DNA of 64,000 bases from NCBI GenBank assembly GCA_963778465.1, contig CAVZUK010000003.1, forward strand, positions 1,426,001-1,490,000, written 5' to 3'. This document shows, piece after piece, positions 47,261 through 56,332 of the stretch; position 1 is the stretch's first letter; every line of letters begins with the position of its first letter. The translations under genes and the position numbers were made by a program. The DNA comes from CAVZBW01 sp963778465. Lineage in GTDB: Bacteria; Actinomycetota; Acidimicrobiia; Acidimicrobiales; RAAP-2. Below the pieces are notes generated by a model, which saw only the letters and a program-made list of their open reading frames with translations, ran no database searches and was not told the DNA's origin.

Positions 47261-48508
47261 CTAGGGTCGCCCGGCCCCCGCGAAATCGTCGGTGAGGCGC
47301 AGGGGGTTGACCATCACGGTCGAGCCCGGGGTCGTGGCCTCGACCTGCTGGCCGTTGCCGATGTACATGGCGACGTGGTTGTCGCCGCCCGGACCGTAGA
47401 AGAGCAGGTCGCCCGGCTCGAGGTCGGAGACCGGGACCGGGGCCGTCTCCTGCATCTGGGCGCCGGAGTACGGCGTCAGGGAGACGCCGGCCTGGCCCCA
47501 GGCCCAGCTGGTCAGCCCCGAGCAGTCGAACCCGACTCCGGGAGTGCGCCCACCGGTCACGTAGGGCACCCCAACCTGGGACAGCGCTGCCTGGACGGCC
47601 ACGGAGGCCCCCGAGGCTCCCGGCGGGGCCGTGAAGTTCGCCTGGCTGTTGGTCGAGGAGCCACCGGAGGTCGTGCTGGTGTCGGCAGGGGCGGCCGTGG
47701 TGGTCGGCGCCGTCGTGGTCGTGGTCCCCGCCGGACCGTTGCCGCCGGCCCCCTGGACCGTCACCTGGGTGGAGGTCGGCTGCTGCTGCTGCTGCTGGGC
47801 CGCCGCCAGACGGGCCTGGGTGGCCGCCTGCTCGGCTGCTGCCTCCGCCGCCTGGCGCTGGGCCACCAGCGTGGCGATCTGGCCGGTGTCCTGGCTCAGC
47901 TCGCCCTGTTGTTGCTGCTCGAGCTGCGACTCCTGCTGCTTGGCCTGCTGGGCGGCGTCGACCTGGTCCTGTGCGTTGCTCTGCTGCGTCTGGAGCTGGT
48001 CCTGCTGAGTGTTCAGCTGGGTCTGGTCGGTGTGCAGGTTGGCCACGGCCGTCGAGAGGTCACCCTCGGCCACCGAGTTGTAGACCTGCATGCTGCCCAG
48101 CACCTGCTGGTTCTGGGCGAAGAGCGGGTTTTGGGTCGCCGCGCTGCCGTCGGTGACGTAGGCGTTGACCGACGCCTTGCGCAGGGTGGCGATGTCCTTG
48201 GCGACCTTGGCCTGGTCGGTGGCGATCTGCTGCTTGGTGGCGCTGATCTGGCCGTTGATCTGGCTCAGGTGGTACTGAGCCGCGTCGTACTGCTGGCCCG
48301 TGGCCTCGAGTTGGGAGTTGGTCGTGCTGATCGACTGTTGGAGCTGTGCCGCCTGCGCCTGAAGGTCGGAGATCTGGTCGGCTCCGGCCGGGTGGGCGCC
48401 CGCGAAGGCAAAGGCCCCCACGGCCACCATTGCGCTGGTAGCTACGGCGCCAATCGTCGTCGCGCAGAACCGTCGGGTCAACCGCGACATTGGCGTCGAG
48501 GTGCGCAT
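47261..48508 (-). CDS. NlpC/P60 peptidoglycan endopeptidase with N-terminal coiled coil (RipA-like)
   Basis: A 415-residue secreted protein. The signal peptide is RRFCATTIGAVATSAMVAVGAFAFA ending near AHPAGA. Residues about 45-250 form a Gln-rich coiled coil of the PcsB/RipA type. A Thr/Pro-rich linker (TTTTTAPTTTAAPADT) follows, then the NlpC/P60 domain with Cys in VGFDCSGLTSWAWG and His in GGDNHVAMYIGNG. It would cut stem peptides during cell separation. An alternative start is ATG at 48490. The 328-nt upstream region shows no recognisable riboswitch. Confidence 0.9.
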   Translation of the reverse strand: MRTSTPMSRLTRRFCATTIGAVATSAMVAVGAFAFAGAHPAGADQISDLQAQAAQLQQSISTTNSQLEATGQQYDAAQYHLSQINGQISATKQQIATDQAKVAKDIATLRKASVNAYVTDGSAATQNPLFAQNQQVLGSMQVYNSVAEGDLSTAVANLHTDQTQLNTQQDQLQTQQSNAQDQVDAAQQAKQQESQLEQQQQGELSQDTGQIATLVAQRQAAEAAAEQAATQARLAAAQQQQQQPTSTQVTVQGAGGNGPAGTTTTTAPTTTAAPADTSTTSGGSSTNSQANFTAPPGASGASVAVQAALSQVGVPYVTGGRTPGVGFDCSGLTSWAWGQAGVSLTPYSGAQMQETAPVPVSDLEPGDLLFYGPGGDNHVAMYIGNGQQVEATTPGSTVMVNPLRLTDDFAGAGRP

Positions 48509-48836
48509 GGCGCGCTCGGCGTCGGACACAATGCCGGACATCTTTACCAATGGGCCTCGGGCGAGTCAATCACGCAGGCTCGTCCGGCGGTCCCGGGCCC
48601 GTTTGCACAGCGGGTTTCCCGCACTCGGTGAGCGGCTTGTCCGGCGATCACCGCTTCCGATCCTCCTGCTTGACGCAGTGATCGTCGTGTTTGCCGCCGT
48701 GTCGGGCCCGCTCGAGCCGTTCGCTTTACAGAATCGTATCGATCTTTTGACACGGACTTCACGATGGCCGTCCCCCCTCCGACGAGGGTGCTCGCCGGGG
48801 CGGCCGGCCGCCGGAGCGTCGAGTACGCTCCGCGCC
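48509..48836. other. Divergent intergenic region, NlpC/P60 and dienelactone hydrolase genes
   Basis: A 328-nt gap that is AT-richer than its surroundings around 48720-48770 (TTTACAGAATCGTATCGATC, then a TTGACA box at 48747-48752). No ORF with coding character was seen. It must hold the promoters of both divergent genes; the plus-strand gene has a TACGCT box at 48824-48829. No c-di-AMP (ydaO-type) riboswitch core was recognised on the minus strand. Confidence 0.5.
48824..48829 (+). promoter_or_regulatory. Candidate -10 box for leaderless dienelactone hydrolase gene
   Basis: TACGCT lies 7 nt before the ATG at 48837, and no Shine-Dalgarno sequence is present. Confidence 0.5.
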
Positions 48837-49517
48837 ATGGGCGAGATCATCGAATTCCCGAGCAACGGGGGCGCTGACCAGGGGTATCTTGCCGTCCCGG
48901 CATCGGGCTCCGGCCCCGGGGTGGTCGTCATCCAGGAGTGGTGGGGATTGGTCGACCACATCAAGGACGTGTGCGATCGCTTTGCGGAGGCCGGCTTCGT
49001 CGCCCTGGCGCCCGACCTGTACCACGGCCGCTCGACGACCGAGCCCGACGAGGCCGCCAAGGCCATGATGGCGCTGCGGATGGAGCAGGCGGCAAGGGAC
49101 ATGAGCGGGGCCGTCGACGAGGTCCAGCGCCGATCGTCGGGCAATGCCGTGGGGGTCATCGGCTTCTGCATGGGTGGTGGCCTGGCCCTCGTTCTGGCCA
49201 CGCAACGACCCGACGCGGTCAAGGCGGTGGTGCCCTGCTACGGGCTTATCCCCTGGCCCGATGCGCGCCCGGACTACAGCGCCCTCTCGGCAAGGGTGCA
49301 GGGGCACTACGCGGAGAACGACGAGTACTTCTCACCGGAGAACGCCCATCAGCTCGCCGACGAGCTGCGCGGTCTCGGCAAGGAGGTCGACATCGTCGTC
49401 CATCCGGCCTCCGAGCATGCGTTCTTCAACGACACGAGACCCGAGGTGCACAACCCCGACGAGTCCCGCCTCCTGTGGGACAGCGCCATCGAGTTCTTTC
49501 GGGACACGTTGACGTGA
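48837..49517 (+). CDS. Dienelactone hydrolase family protein
   Basis: A 226-residue alpha/beta hydrolase. The nucleophile is Cys in IGFCMGGGLALVLA, and the conserved Glu is in VVIQEWWGLVDHIKDV. The acid and base are in HYAENDEYFS and PASEHAFFND. This matches dienelactone hydrolases that open lactone rings in chlorocatechol and related pathways, but no such pathway is nearby. Expression is probably leaderless. Confidence 0.88.
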   Translation: MGEIIEFPSNGGADQGYLAVPASGSGPGVVVIQEWWGLVDHIKDVCDRFAEAGFVALAPDLYHGRSTTEPDEAAKAMMALRMEQAARDMSGAVDEVQRRSSGNAVGVIGFCMGGGLALVLATQRPDAVKAVVPCYGLIPWPDARPDYSALSARVQGHYAENDEYFSPENAHQLADELRGLGKEVDIVVHPASEHAFFNDTRPEVHNPDESRLLWDSAIEFFRDTLT

Positions 49518-49571
49518 CCGCGCCCCGGGTCGCCGGCGGGGACGGGAAAGGTACGGGACAAGTGAGGATTG

Positions 49572-50510
49572 ATGTCAGCTCGATCGCGTGATCTCCCGAG
49601 GCGTTCGTGCCTCTCGACGCCGGGTTCCAACGAGCGGTTCTTGGCCAAGGCGCCCGCGGTGCCCGCCGACATGACCTTCCTCGACCTCGAGGACTCGGTC
49701 GCCCCGCTCGAGAAGGAGGCGGCGCGGTCCAAGGTGGTCGACGCCATCAAGAACCTGAGTTGGGACGACCGCGTGCTGTGCGTGCGCGTCAACGCCTGGG
49801 ACTCCAAGTGGACCTACGGGGACGTCATCGAGGTGGTCGGCAACGCCGGCGACCGCCTCGACGAGTTGATGCTGCCAAAGGTGCAGAGCGCCTCGGAGGT
49901 CGTCGCCCTCGACCTCCTGCTCTCGCAGGTGGAGCAGCACGCCGGGCTGCCGCCGGGCCACATCGGCATCGAGGCGCAGATCGAGACCACCCGCGGGCTG
50001 ATCAACGTCGAGGAGATCTGCGCGGCCTCGCCCCGGCTCGAGACGATCATCTTCGGACCGGCCGACTTCGCCGCCTCGATGGAGATGCCCGTGCTCACCG
50101 GGGGAGTGCAGATCCCCGAGTACCCCGGCGACCACTTCCACTACGTCTTCTCCAAGATCCTCATGGCCGGTCGCGCCAACCGCCTCCAGGTGATCGACGG
50201 GCCCTTCCTGAAGGTGCGCGAGCTCGACGCCCTGCGGGACTTCGCCCAGCGCACCCGGGTGCTCGGCTACGACGGGAAGTGGGCCCTGACCCCCGACCAG
50301 GTCACCGTCTTGAACGAGCTCTACTCGCCGACCCAGGAGCAGTTCGACCGGGCCTGGGACATCCTCGACGCCTACCGGCGGGCGACGGAGGAGGAGCGGA
50401 CGGGCGCGGTCATGTTCGGCGACGAGATGATCGACGAGGCCAGCCGCAAGATGGCCGTGAAGTTCGTGAGCCGGGGCGAGCGCGCCGGTCTGCGGCGCTC
50501 GGAGGGTTAG
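49572..50510 (+). CDS. HpcH/HpaI aldolase / CitE-like CoA-ester lyase
   Basis: A 312-residue TIM-barrel lyase. RRSCLSTPGSNERFLAKAPAVPADMTFLDLEDSVAPLEK contains the substrate Arg and metal-binding Glu/Asp region of the citrate lyase beta family. KVQSASEVVAL and GIEAQIETTRGLINVEEI carry the second metal ligands. Members cleave malyl-CoA, methylmalyl-CoA or citramalyl-CoA. GAGG 4-5 nt upstream supports the ATG at 49572. It ends on a 4-nt overlap with the convergent acyl-CoA dehydrogenase. Confidence 0.85.
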   Translation: MSARSRDLPRRSCLSTPGSNERFLAKAPAVPADMTFLDLEDSVAPLEKEAARSKVVDAIKNLSWDDRVLCVRVNAWDSKWTYGDVIEVVGNAGDRLDELMLPKVQSASEVVALDLLLSQVEQHAGLPPGHIGIEAQIETTRGLINVEEICAASPRLETIIFGPADFAASMEMPVLTGGVQIPEYPGDHFHYVFSKILMAGRANRLQVIDGPFLKVRELDALRDFAQRTRVLGYDGKWALTPDQVTVLNELYSPTQEQFDRAWDILDAYRRATEEERTGAVMFGDEMIDEASRKMAVKFVSRGERAGLRRSEG

Positions 50511-52139
50511 CCGGCCTGCTCCAGCAAGCGCCGGGCGATCACCTTCAAGGCGAGCGTCTCGTCCGCCCCCTCGAAGATCGACAGCACCCGGGCGTCCACG
50601 AAGTACCGGCTCACGTCGTACTCCTCGGCGTAGCCCATGCCGCCGTGGATCTGCATGGCCTCGCGGGTCACCCATTCCGCCGCCCGGCACACGTAGGCCT
50701 TGACCATCGAGGCCTCGAGCGTCCCCTCGCCCTTGGCCATGAGGCGGGCCACCTGGTAGGTGGACTGCCGCGTGGACTGGATGACGACCGCCATGCGGCC
50801 GAGCTTGGCCCGGGTCAGCTGGTAGTCGAGGATCGGTGCGCCGAACACCCTTCGCTCGGTGGCGTAGGCGAGCGCCGCCTCGTAGGCCGCCTGCATGACC
50901 CCGAGGGCCCTCGCGGCGGTCTGGAGCCGCCCGTTCTCGAAGCCCTGCATCTGGAGGTAGAAGCCGCGGCCGACGCCCTCCTCGCCCCCCACGAGGCTCT
51001 CGGCCGGCACGAACCAGTTGTCGAGGGCGAGCTCGTAGGAGTGCATGCCCCGGTAGCCGAGGGTGTCGATGGGCCGCCCCTCCATGTGCCCGGGAGCGCT
51101 GGAGCGTCCCCCAGTGTGCCCGCCCCCCTCCTGGTCGAACGAGAAGCCCTGACCGGGTCCACGCGGCTTTTCGACCACGAACATCGAGAGCCCACGGTGG
51201 GCCGACGCCCGGTCGGGGTCGGTGCGGGCGAGCAGCATCAGCACGTCCGCCCGGGCGGCGAAGGTGCACCAGGTCTTGACCCCGTTGATCCGCCAGCCCC
51301 CGTCGGTCGGCACGGCGGCCGTCGTGACCCCGGCCACGTCGGAGCCGAAGTCGGGTTCGGTGACGGCGACCGCAGCCATGATCTCGCCGGAGGCCAGCCG
51401 GGGTAGCCAACGCCGCTTCTGCTCCTCTGTGCCGCCCCGTACGAGGGCCCGGGTGAGGATCTCGGGCCGGGTGATCAGCGAGCCCCCGATGCCGAGCGAG
51501 CCCCAGCTCAGCTCCTCGGTGGCCACGACCATCCCGAGGTAGTCCCGCTCGCCGCCGGTGGCGAAGCCGCCGTATTCCTCGGGCACCGACAGACCGAAGC
51601 CGCCGAGCTCGGCGAGCCCCTCGATGATGTCCTCCGGGATGTCGGAGTTGTCGCGGTGCACACGCTCGGCCCGGGGCCGGATGCGGTCCTCGGCGAAGCG
51701 ATGGAACGTCTCGGCCACCATCTCGAAGTCCGAGTCGAGGTGTCGCGGACCCTCGATCTCGGCGAGGGATGCGAGGACGGAGGGATCCCGGTAGTCGGCG
51801 AGGAAGCCCGCCACGTCCTGCCACCAGCCGGGCTCGACATCCCAGGCCTGCTCCCTGCCGAAGGATCTCGAGGCCACGTCGGCGACCACGTCTGCGACGA
51901 ACACGCAGCAGATCCTCCGCTCGATCTCCCCGAGCGACCCGTAGTCGAGGGTGGCCCGGGCCGTGGCGCACCCTGCGGCGGCGTGGGCGAGGTCATAGGC
52001 CACGACCTGGTTGGCGTCGATCCCGCCGTGCCGCGCCGAGCGATCGCAACGCCCGGCCGACCGCCTCCTCGGCGAGCGCAACGGCGCGACCGGCGGCGTC
52101 CAGGTCTGCGGCCGAGGTCTCGGGCTCCACGGGATGCAC
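50507..52139 (-). CDS. Acyl-CoA dehydrogenase, long form, with an apparent frameshift near the N-terminus
   Basis: An FAD enzyme that oxidises an acyl-CoA to the enoyl-CoA. The main frame holds FGLSVPEEYGGFATGG, AVTEPDFGSDVAGV, GVKTWCTFAARADV, YATERRVFGAPILDYQLTRAKL and IHGGMGYAEEYDVSRYFVDARVLSIFEGADETLAL, with the likely base Glu in FEGADE. The first 30 or so residues expected for this subfamily (a helix like AVALAEEAVGRALRSLGAAR) lie in another frame and join at about 52022-52024, where one extra C in CCC would explain the break. The GTG at 52139 or 52130 would be the start. If no error exists, a shorter protein could start in the main frame. Confidence 0.8.
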
Positions 52140-52159
52140 CGTACCGCCCGGGATGTCGC

Positions 52160-52846
52160 TCAGGGCCCGGGCGCTCCGACGCCGCCGCCCGGATCCCAGG
52201 CCGGGGGCCTTCGGCCCACGACGGTCACCAGCGGCGGCAGGATGACGGGGTCCTCCCCTGGGTCCACGCCCGTCAGGGTGGAGAGATAGGCCGAGACGGG
52301 ACCCGGGCCGCAGCCCGCCTGGGACTCCGCCCAGGCGTCGGTGATCTCGAGGCCCACCCGGCGGAACAGGGAAGGCAGGAACGCCCCGATGTCGGGGTGC
52401 CGGGCGTCGGGCATGGAGAGGGGCTCGCCGTCGATGCGACCGGCCGAGGTCACCGGCTCCTGTGCGACCACCCATGCCCCGGGCCGAACGGCCGCGGCCA
52501 TCCGGCGGAGCACCGCGGCGGGCTCGACCACGTGCAGGAGCAGGAAACGGCAGAAGGCGAGGTCGACGAGCTCCGGCAGCACGAGGTCCTCGCCCGCCTG
52601 GGTGATCGCCAGCACCTGGGTGTGTGCCGCAGCGGCACGGGCCACCGCGTCGCGGGCGGCGGGGTCGCTGTCGACGGCATAGACGCGCCCGCCGTGGCCG
52701 ACCACCTCGGCCAGGGCGACCGAGACGTCACCCCCTCCGGCTCCGACGTCCACGCAGCGCCACCCGGGGGCGAGGCCGAGACGCTCGAGGGCCGTGGCGA
52801 GCGGCCGCCGGTAGACGTCGTCGCGCAGGCCGGTGAACGCGTCCAT
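52160..52846 (-). CDS. Class I SAM-dependent methyltransferase
   Basis: A 228-residue protein with a Rossmann-like fold. SAM motif I is CVDVGAGGGDVSVALAEVVG, motif II has the acidic residue in VYAVDSDPAAR, and LVDLAFCRFLLLHVVEPAAVLRRMAAAVRPGAWVVAQEP corresponds to motifs III-IV of UbiE-like enzymes. The substrate is unknown. It is 20 nt downstream of the acyl-CoA dehydrogenase start region on the opposite reading order (it precedes that gene on the minus strand), so the two may be co-transcribed. Confidence 0.85.
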   Translation of the reverse strand: MDAFTGLRDDVYRRPLATALERLGLAPGWRCVDVGAGGGDVSVALAEVVGHGGRVYAVDSDPAARDAVARAAAAHTQVLAITQAGEDLVLPELVDLAFCRFLLLHVVEPAAVLRRMAAAVRPGAWVVAQEPVTSAGRIDGEPLSMPDARHPDIGAFLPSLFRRVGLEITDAWAESQAGCGPGPVSAYLSTLTGVDPGEDPVILPPLVTVVGRRPPAWDPGGGVGAPGP

Positions 52847-52895
52847 GGAGGTGCGATTGTCCCACGCCCGGCGTCTTCGAAGAGCCGCCGCCCGC

Positions 52896-52918
52896 CTTGG
52901 CGTGAGGCCCGCGCCAAG
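52896..52918 (-). repeat. Hairpin downstream of the TnpB remnant, possible element end
   Basis: CTTGGCG (52896-52902) and CGCCAAG (52912-52918) form a 7-bp stem with a 9-nt loop, 16 nt beyond the transposase stop. Subterminal hairpins of this sort mark the right end of IS200/IS605-type elements, and the guide RNA of TnpB also maps to this side. Confidence 0.4.
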
Positions 52919-52933
52919 CCGTCTAGTGCCCCT

Positions 52934-54308
52934 TCAGGCAACGCGTACCACGTTGTCCGATCCTCGCCGGTGGCCAGAAGCCAGGCCCTCCACCTGCGTA
53001 GAAGACCTCCGACGAGCGACTCCCCCTGACGAAAGAGGGCGGCCCGGTGCCGGGCAGGATCGACGTTCGTCCATGAGCTGACGACGCCGATCACGCCGGG
53101 CCGGCACGGTGCCGGCTCGACGGTGCGTGACGAGGACCGGTGCCTTCGTGGTTCCGCCGCCTCGAGCGGCGATGTTCCGGGCACCGACGAGGTCTCGATG
53201 ACCTCGGTGCCCACAGTGGAGACAGCGAAAGACCCGCCCCCTGGGCTTGGGGGTGCGCCGGTGGCACTCGGGACAGGTCGAAGAGGTGCCCCGCTTGTCG
53301 ATCCGCACGACGGTGAGCCACCGTGGCCTTGTCGGGGAGGGCCCGGAGGAGATGGGTGCGGCGCCAGGTGTTCGCCACCCGGCGATTCTGGACGCGGCCG
53401 GCCTTCCTCTTGGCGATGCCCTTGGGGTCGCCGACGACGAGGGTGCCGATGTCGTGGCCCTTCGCCCAGGTGACCACGGCCCGGGCCGCCTGGTGGTGGG
53501 CCTGGCGGACTCGGCGACGGTGGCGGGCCTCGGCTCGACGCTGGGTGGCTCGAAGCTTTCGCCAACGCCGAGACCCCCTCTGACCGCGCCGCGGGGCTTT
53601 CCGGGCCATCTTTCGCTGCCGAACCTTGGTGTCGGCGAGGTGCAAGCGCTCCTCGGCCCGGATCGCCCGTCCCGAGACGAGCAGGGCATGGGTCGATCCG
53701 GCGACGGCGAAGGGGTGGATGATCCCGGGGTCGACCCCGGCCACCTCGGCACCGGGGCACGGTGTCACCGGCACCTCGGCCGTGACGTCGAGGACCAGGC
53801 GCCCGGCGTCGCAGAGCAGGGTGACCGAGCGGATCTGATCGGCGGGGTAGGGGAAGGGTCGGGCCAAGCGCAGCCACAACCTGGGGACCACACGGGCCAT
53901 CGACAATCGCACCCGGCGGTCCTCGAGCTCGAAGGTCCCCTGGTAGTAGCGCAGCGGCACCAAGTGTCGGCGGCGTCTCGGGTAGCGGCCCCGCTCGCCA
54001 CGGCGTTTCCGTTTGGCCGTCTCCATGCAGGCGTCGGCGTAGCGGCGCAGGACCGAGCGCAGCGCCGGAGCCGAGAGCTCGCCGACGCGCACCCCGGCGG
54101 CTTCCCGGCAGAGCTCTTGGTAGGAGAGGAGGGGCTTTGCCCTCCGCCGAAAACGAACCGCATTCAGCTCGATCAGGGCGGCCCAGACGTCGCCCCCGGC
54201 CCGGAGCAGTCGGAAGCAGCGCCGGCTCTGGGCAGGGGTGAGGCGCAAGGCGATCCGAGCGGTGCGGTAGACGACGGGCGGGCCATCGGCTGGGCGCTGG
54301 CGAGGCAC
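52934..54308 (-). pseudogene. TnpB-like (IS200/IS605 OrfB) RNA-guided nuclease/transposon protein, frameshifted
   Basis: The N-terminal frame (GTG at 54308) has the OrfB helical region (ELNAVRFRRRAKPLLSYQEL) and the first RuvC motif EVAGVDPGIIHPFAV. The second RuvC position is LVVGDPKGIAKRK, with Asp where most TnpB have Glu. At about 53311-53323 the frame changes: the other frame continues LTVVRIDKRGTSSTCPECHRRT, the zinc ribbon (CPEC and CLHC) and the third motif GHRDLVGARNIAARG. The C-terminal tail is longer than usual. No tnpA lies beside it. The two parts together cover the whole protein, so one frame change is the only visible damage. Confidence 0.85.
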
Positions 54309-54370
54309 GTGCGAACTTTGCTCTGCGGATGTGACAACCGAATCCGGGCAAACGTTGGCTGAGGCGGCAC

Positions 54371-54376
54371 TAACCT
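54371..54376 (+). promoter_or_regulatory. Candidate -10 box for leaderless DUF6941-like gene
   Basis: TAACCT lies 7 nt before the ATG at 54384, and no Shine-Dalgarno sequence is present. Confidence 0.5.
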
Positions 54377-54383
54377 CCTGCGC

Positions 54384-54818
54384 ATGAGGGTCACCATGCT
54401 GTTGTGCGATGCCGCCCAGGTCTCGGAGGGCAAGCTCTACATCCTCGGCGGAGGTTGGAGCATCACCGGTCCAGATCCGGTTCCCTCCGCAGTGGCGCTG
54501 AAGATCGACGTCGACTGGAACGAGGCAGGGGTGCCTCACCACTGGGAGCTGTTCCTGGAGGACGCCGACGGGCGTCCGGTGATGGTGCAGACCCCCGACG
54601 GTTCCCAGCAGCCGGTCGAGGTGCGCGGGGAGTTCACCGTCGCCCATCCCCCCGGGGTGCCGGAGGGGTCCCCGGTCGACGTCGCCCTGGCCGTGAACCT
54701 GGGGCCGATCCCCTTGCCGTCCTCGACCCGTTTCGTCTGGCGTCTGACCATCGACGGTCAGGAGCTCGGCGGCGCACAGATCGGGTTCTCCACCCGCCCG
54801 CCGGCCGACGGGTCCTAG
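54384..54818 (+). CDS. DUF6941-like conserved protein, 144 aa
   Basis: The opening MLLCDAAQVSEGKLYILGGGWSITGPDP is a well-conserved signature of actinobacterial proteins of unknown function. The rest is beta-rich, with WNEAGVPHHWELFLEDADGRPV and a C-terminal WRLTIDGQELGGAQIGFSTRP. No membrane segment or catalytic motif is seen. It is 13 nt upstream of a MaoC-type dehydratase gene and may share its transcript. The name DUF6941 is from memory of the signature; the function is unknown. Confidence 0.7.
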   Translation: MRVTMLLCDAAQVSEGKLYILGGGWSITGPDPVPSAVALKIDVDWNEAGVPHHWELFLEDADGRPVMVQTPDGSQQPVEVRGEFTVAHPPGVPEGSPVDVALAVNLGPIPLPSSTRFVWRLTIDGQELGGAQIGFSTRPPADGS

Positions 54819-54831
54819 CCGGGAACGCCCC

Positions 54832-55344
54832 GTGGCGGTGTACGACAGGCCCTTCGGCCGGTACTTCGAGGACTTCGAGCCTGGCGACGTCTATCGCCAC
54901 TGGCCGGGCAAGACCATCACCGAGTACGACGACCACCTCTTTTGCATGGTGACGATGAACCATCATCCCCTGCACACCAACGCCTGGTTCGCCCAGGAGG
55001 AGACGGTCCACGGTCGCAACGTCGTCGTCGGCAACCTCGTCTACTCCCTGGCCCTCGGGATGAGCGTCCCCGACGTGAGCGGGGCGGCGATCGCCAACCT
55101 GGAGGTCGAGTCGCTGGTCCACCGGTACCCGACGTTCCACGGTGACACGATCTACGCCGAGACCCGCGTGCTCGAGAAGGTGCCCTCGCGCTCCAAGGAC
55201 GACCGGGGGATCGTGACGGTCGAGACCAAGGCCTTTAACCAGCGGGGCGAGGAGGTCTGCTACTTCCGCCGCAAGGTCATGGTGTGGAAGAGGGCCTCGG
55301 CCCCGGCGCGCCGCCGGCCCTATCCCGAGACGGTTTGGGACTGA
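54832..55344 (+). CDS. MaoC-like hotdog dehydratase
   Basis: A 170-residue protein with a GTG start. It has the R-specific hydratase hotdog fold: FEDFEPGDVYRHWPGKTITEYDDHLFCMVTMNHHPLHTN carries the Asp/His hydratase region, and VVGNLVYSLALGMSV and EVESLVHRYPTFHGDTIYAETRVLEK complete the domain. Close relatives include mesaconyl-C1-CoA hydratase and (R)-enoyl-CoA hydratases. The substrate is open, but CoA esters are likely. The mutY start lies 32 nt downstream of its stop. Confidence 0.85.
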   Translation: MAVYDRPFGRYFEDFEPGDVYRHWPGKTITEYDDHLFCMVTMNHHPLHTNAWFAQEETVHGRNVVVGNLVYSLALGMSVPDVSGAAIANLEVESLVHRYPTFHGDTIYAETRVLEKVPSRSKDDRGIVTVETKAFNQRGEEVCYFRRKVMVWKRASAPARRRPYPETVWD

Positions 55345-55376
55345 GCGGGCCCGAGCCCGGCTCGGCCGGGCGAGCG

Positions 55377-56243
55377 GTGGCGGTGAGGGACGACCTCCTC
55401 GCTTGGGGCGCCCGCAACCGCCGCGACCTCCCGTGGCGACGCACCCGTGACCCCTGGCGGGTCATGGTGAGCGAGGTGATGCTCCAGCAGACCCAGGTGC
55501 AGCGGGTGCTCGAGCCCTACGAGCGGTTCGTGCGGCGATTCCCCACTCCTCGGCGATGCGCGGACGCGGGCCCCGGCGAGGTGGTGCGGGCGTGGGCGGG
55601 CCTGGGGTACAACCGCCGCGCCCTCAACCTGTACCGAGCGGCGGAGGTGATCGTCGCCGAGCACGGCGGTCGGGTGCCCGGGGATCTGGCCGATCTCCTG
55701 CCGTTGCCGGGGGTGGGGGAGTACACCGCACGGGCGATCCTCTCCCTGGCCTTCGGGCACGACACGGGCGTGGTCGACACCAACGCGGCAAGGGTCGTGG
55801 CGCGACTCGTGGCGGGCCGGGCGATCGGGAGCCGCAGAGAGGCGCAGTCGCTGGCCGACGCCCTCGTGCCACCGGGTCGGTCCTGGGAGCTCAACCAGTC
55901 GGTGTTCGACCTCGGCGCCACCGTGTGCACCCGGCGACGGCCGAGATGTGCGAGCTGCACGCTGTCACGCCGCTGCGCGTGGGCCGAGCAGGGTTGGCCG
56001 GAGCCCGACCCCGCGGAGGGGACGGCCGGTGCTTCCCGGGTCCAGCCGGCCTTCGCCGGCTCGGACCGGCAGGGACGGGGCCGCCTCGTCGACGCCCTGA
56101 GGACCGGCCCGGTGGCGTCCCGGGACGTGGCGCTCATCACCGGGTGGCACGGCGAACCCGAGCGCTTGCGGCGCATGGTCGAAGGGCTGATCGCCGAGAA
56201 GATGGTGCGTCGCGGTCCGGGTGGGCGGCTGCAGCTCGCCTGA
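55377..56243 (+). CDS. mutY: A/G-specific adenine DNA glycosylase MutY
   Basis: A 288-residue base-excision repair enzyme that removes A opposite 8-oxoG. The catalytic Glu is in VSEVMLQQTQVQRV, the helix-hairpin-helix GPD region is LLPLPGVGEYTARAILSLAFGHDTGVVDTNAARV with the catalytic Asp, and the [4Fe-4S] cluster is C-x6-C-x2-C-x5-C in CTRRRPRCASCTLSRRC. The C-terminal NUDIX-like domain of E. coli MutY is absent, as in short actinobacterial forms; the tail instead looks like a small winged helix. GTG at 55377 or 55383 is the start. Confidence 0.92.
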   Translation: MAVRDDLLAWGARNRRDLPWRRTRDPWRVMVSEVMLQQTQVQRVLEPYERFVRRFPTPRRCADAGPGEVVRAWAGLGYNRRALNLYRAAEVIVAEHGGRVPGDLADLLPLPGVGEYTARAILSLAFGHDTGVVDTNAARVVARLVAGRAIGSRREAQSLADALVPPGRSWELNQSVFDLGATVCTRRRPRCASCTLSRRCAWAEQGWPEPDPAEGTAGASRVQPAFAGSDRQGRGRLVDALRTGPVASRDVALITGWHGEPERLRRMVEGLIAEKMVRRGPGGRLQLA

Positions 56244-56332
56244 GCGTCGCGGACCGGCCGGTCTCGCCCGCTCGGGCACCCCATCGGCCCCACCACCCGG
56301 TCCGCCTCAGGCGCCCCATCCCCTCGGGCGCT

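Noticed and set aside
48509..48836. A c-di-AMP (ydaO-type) riboswitch upstream of the NlpC/P60 gene
   Set aside because: Such switches are common before cell-wall hydrolase genes in Actinobacteria, but the conserved core segments were not found on the minus strand.
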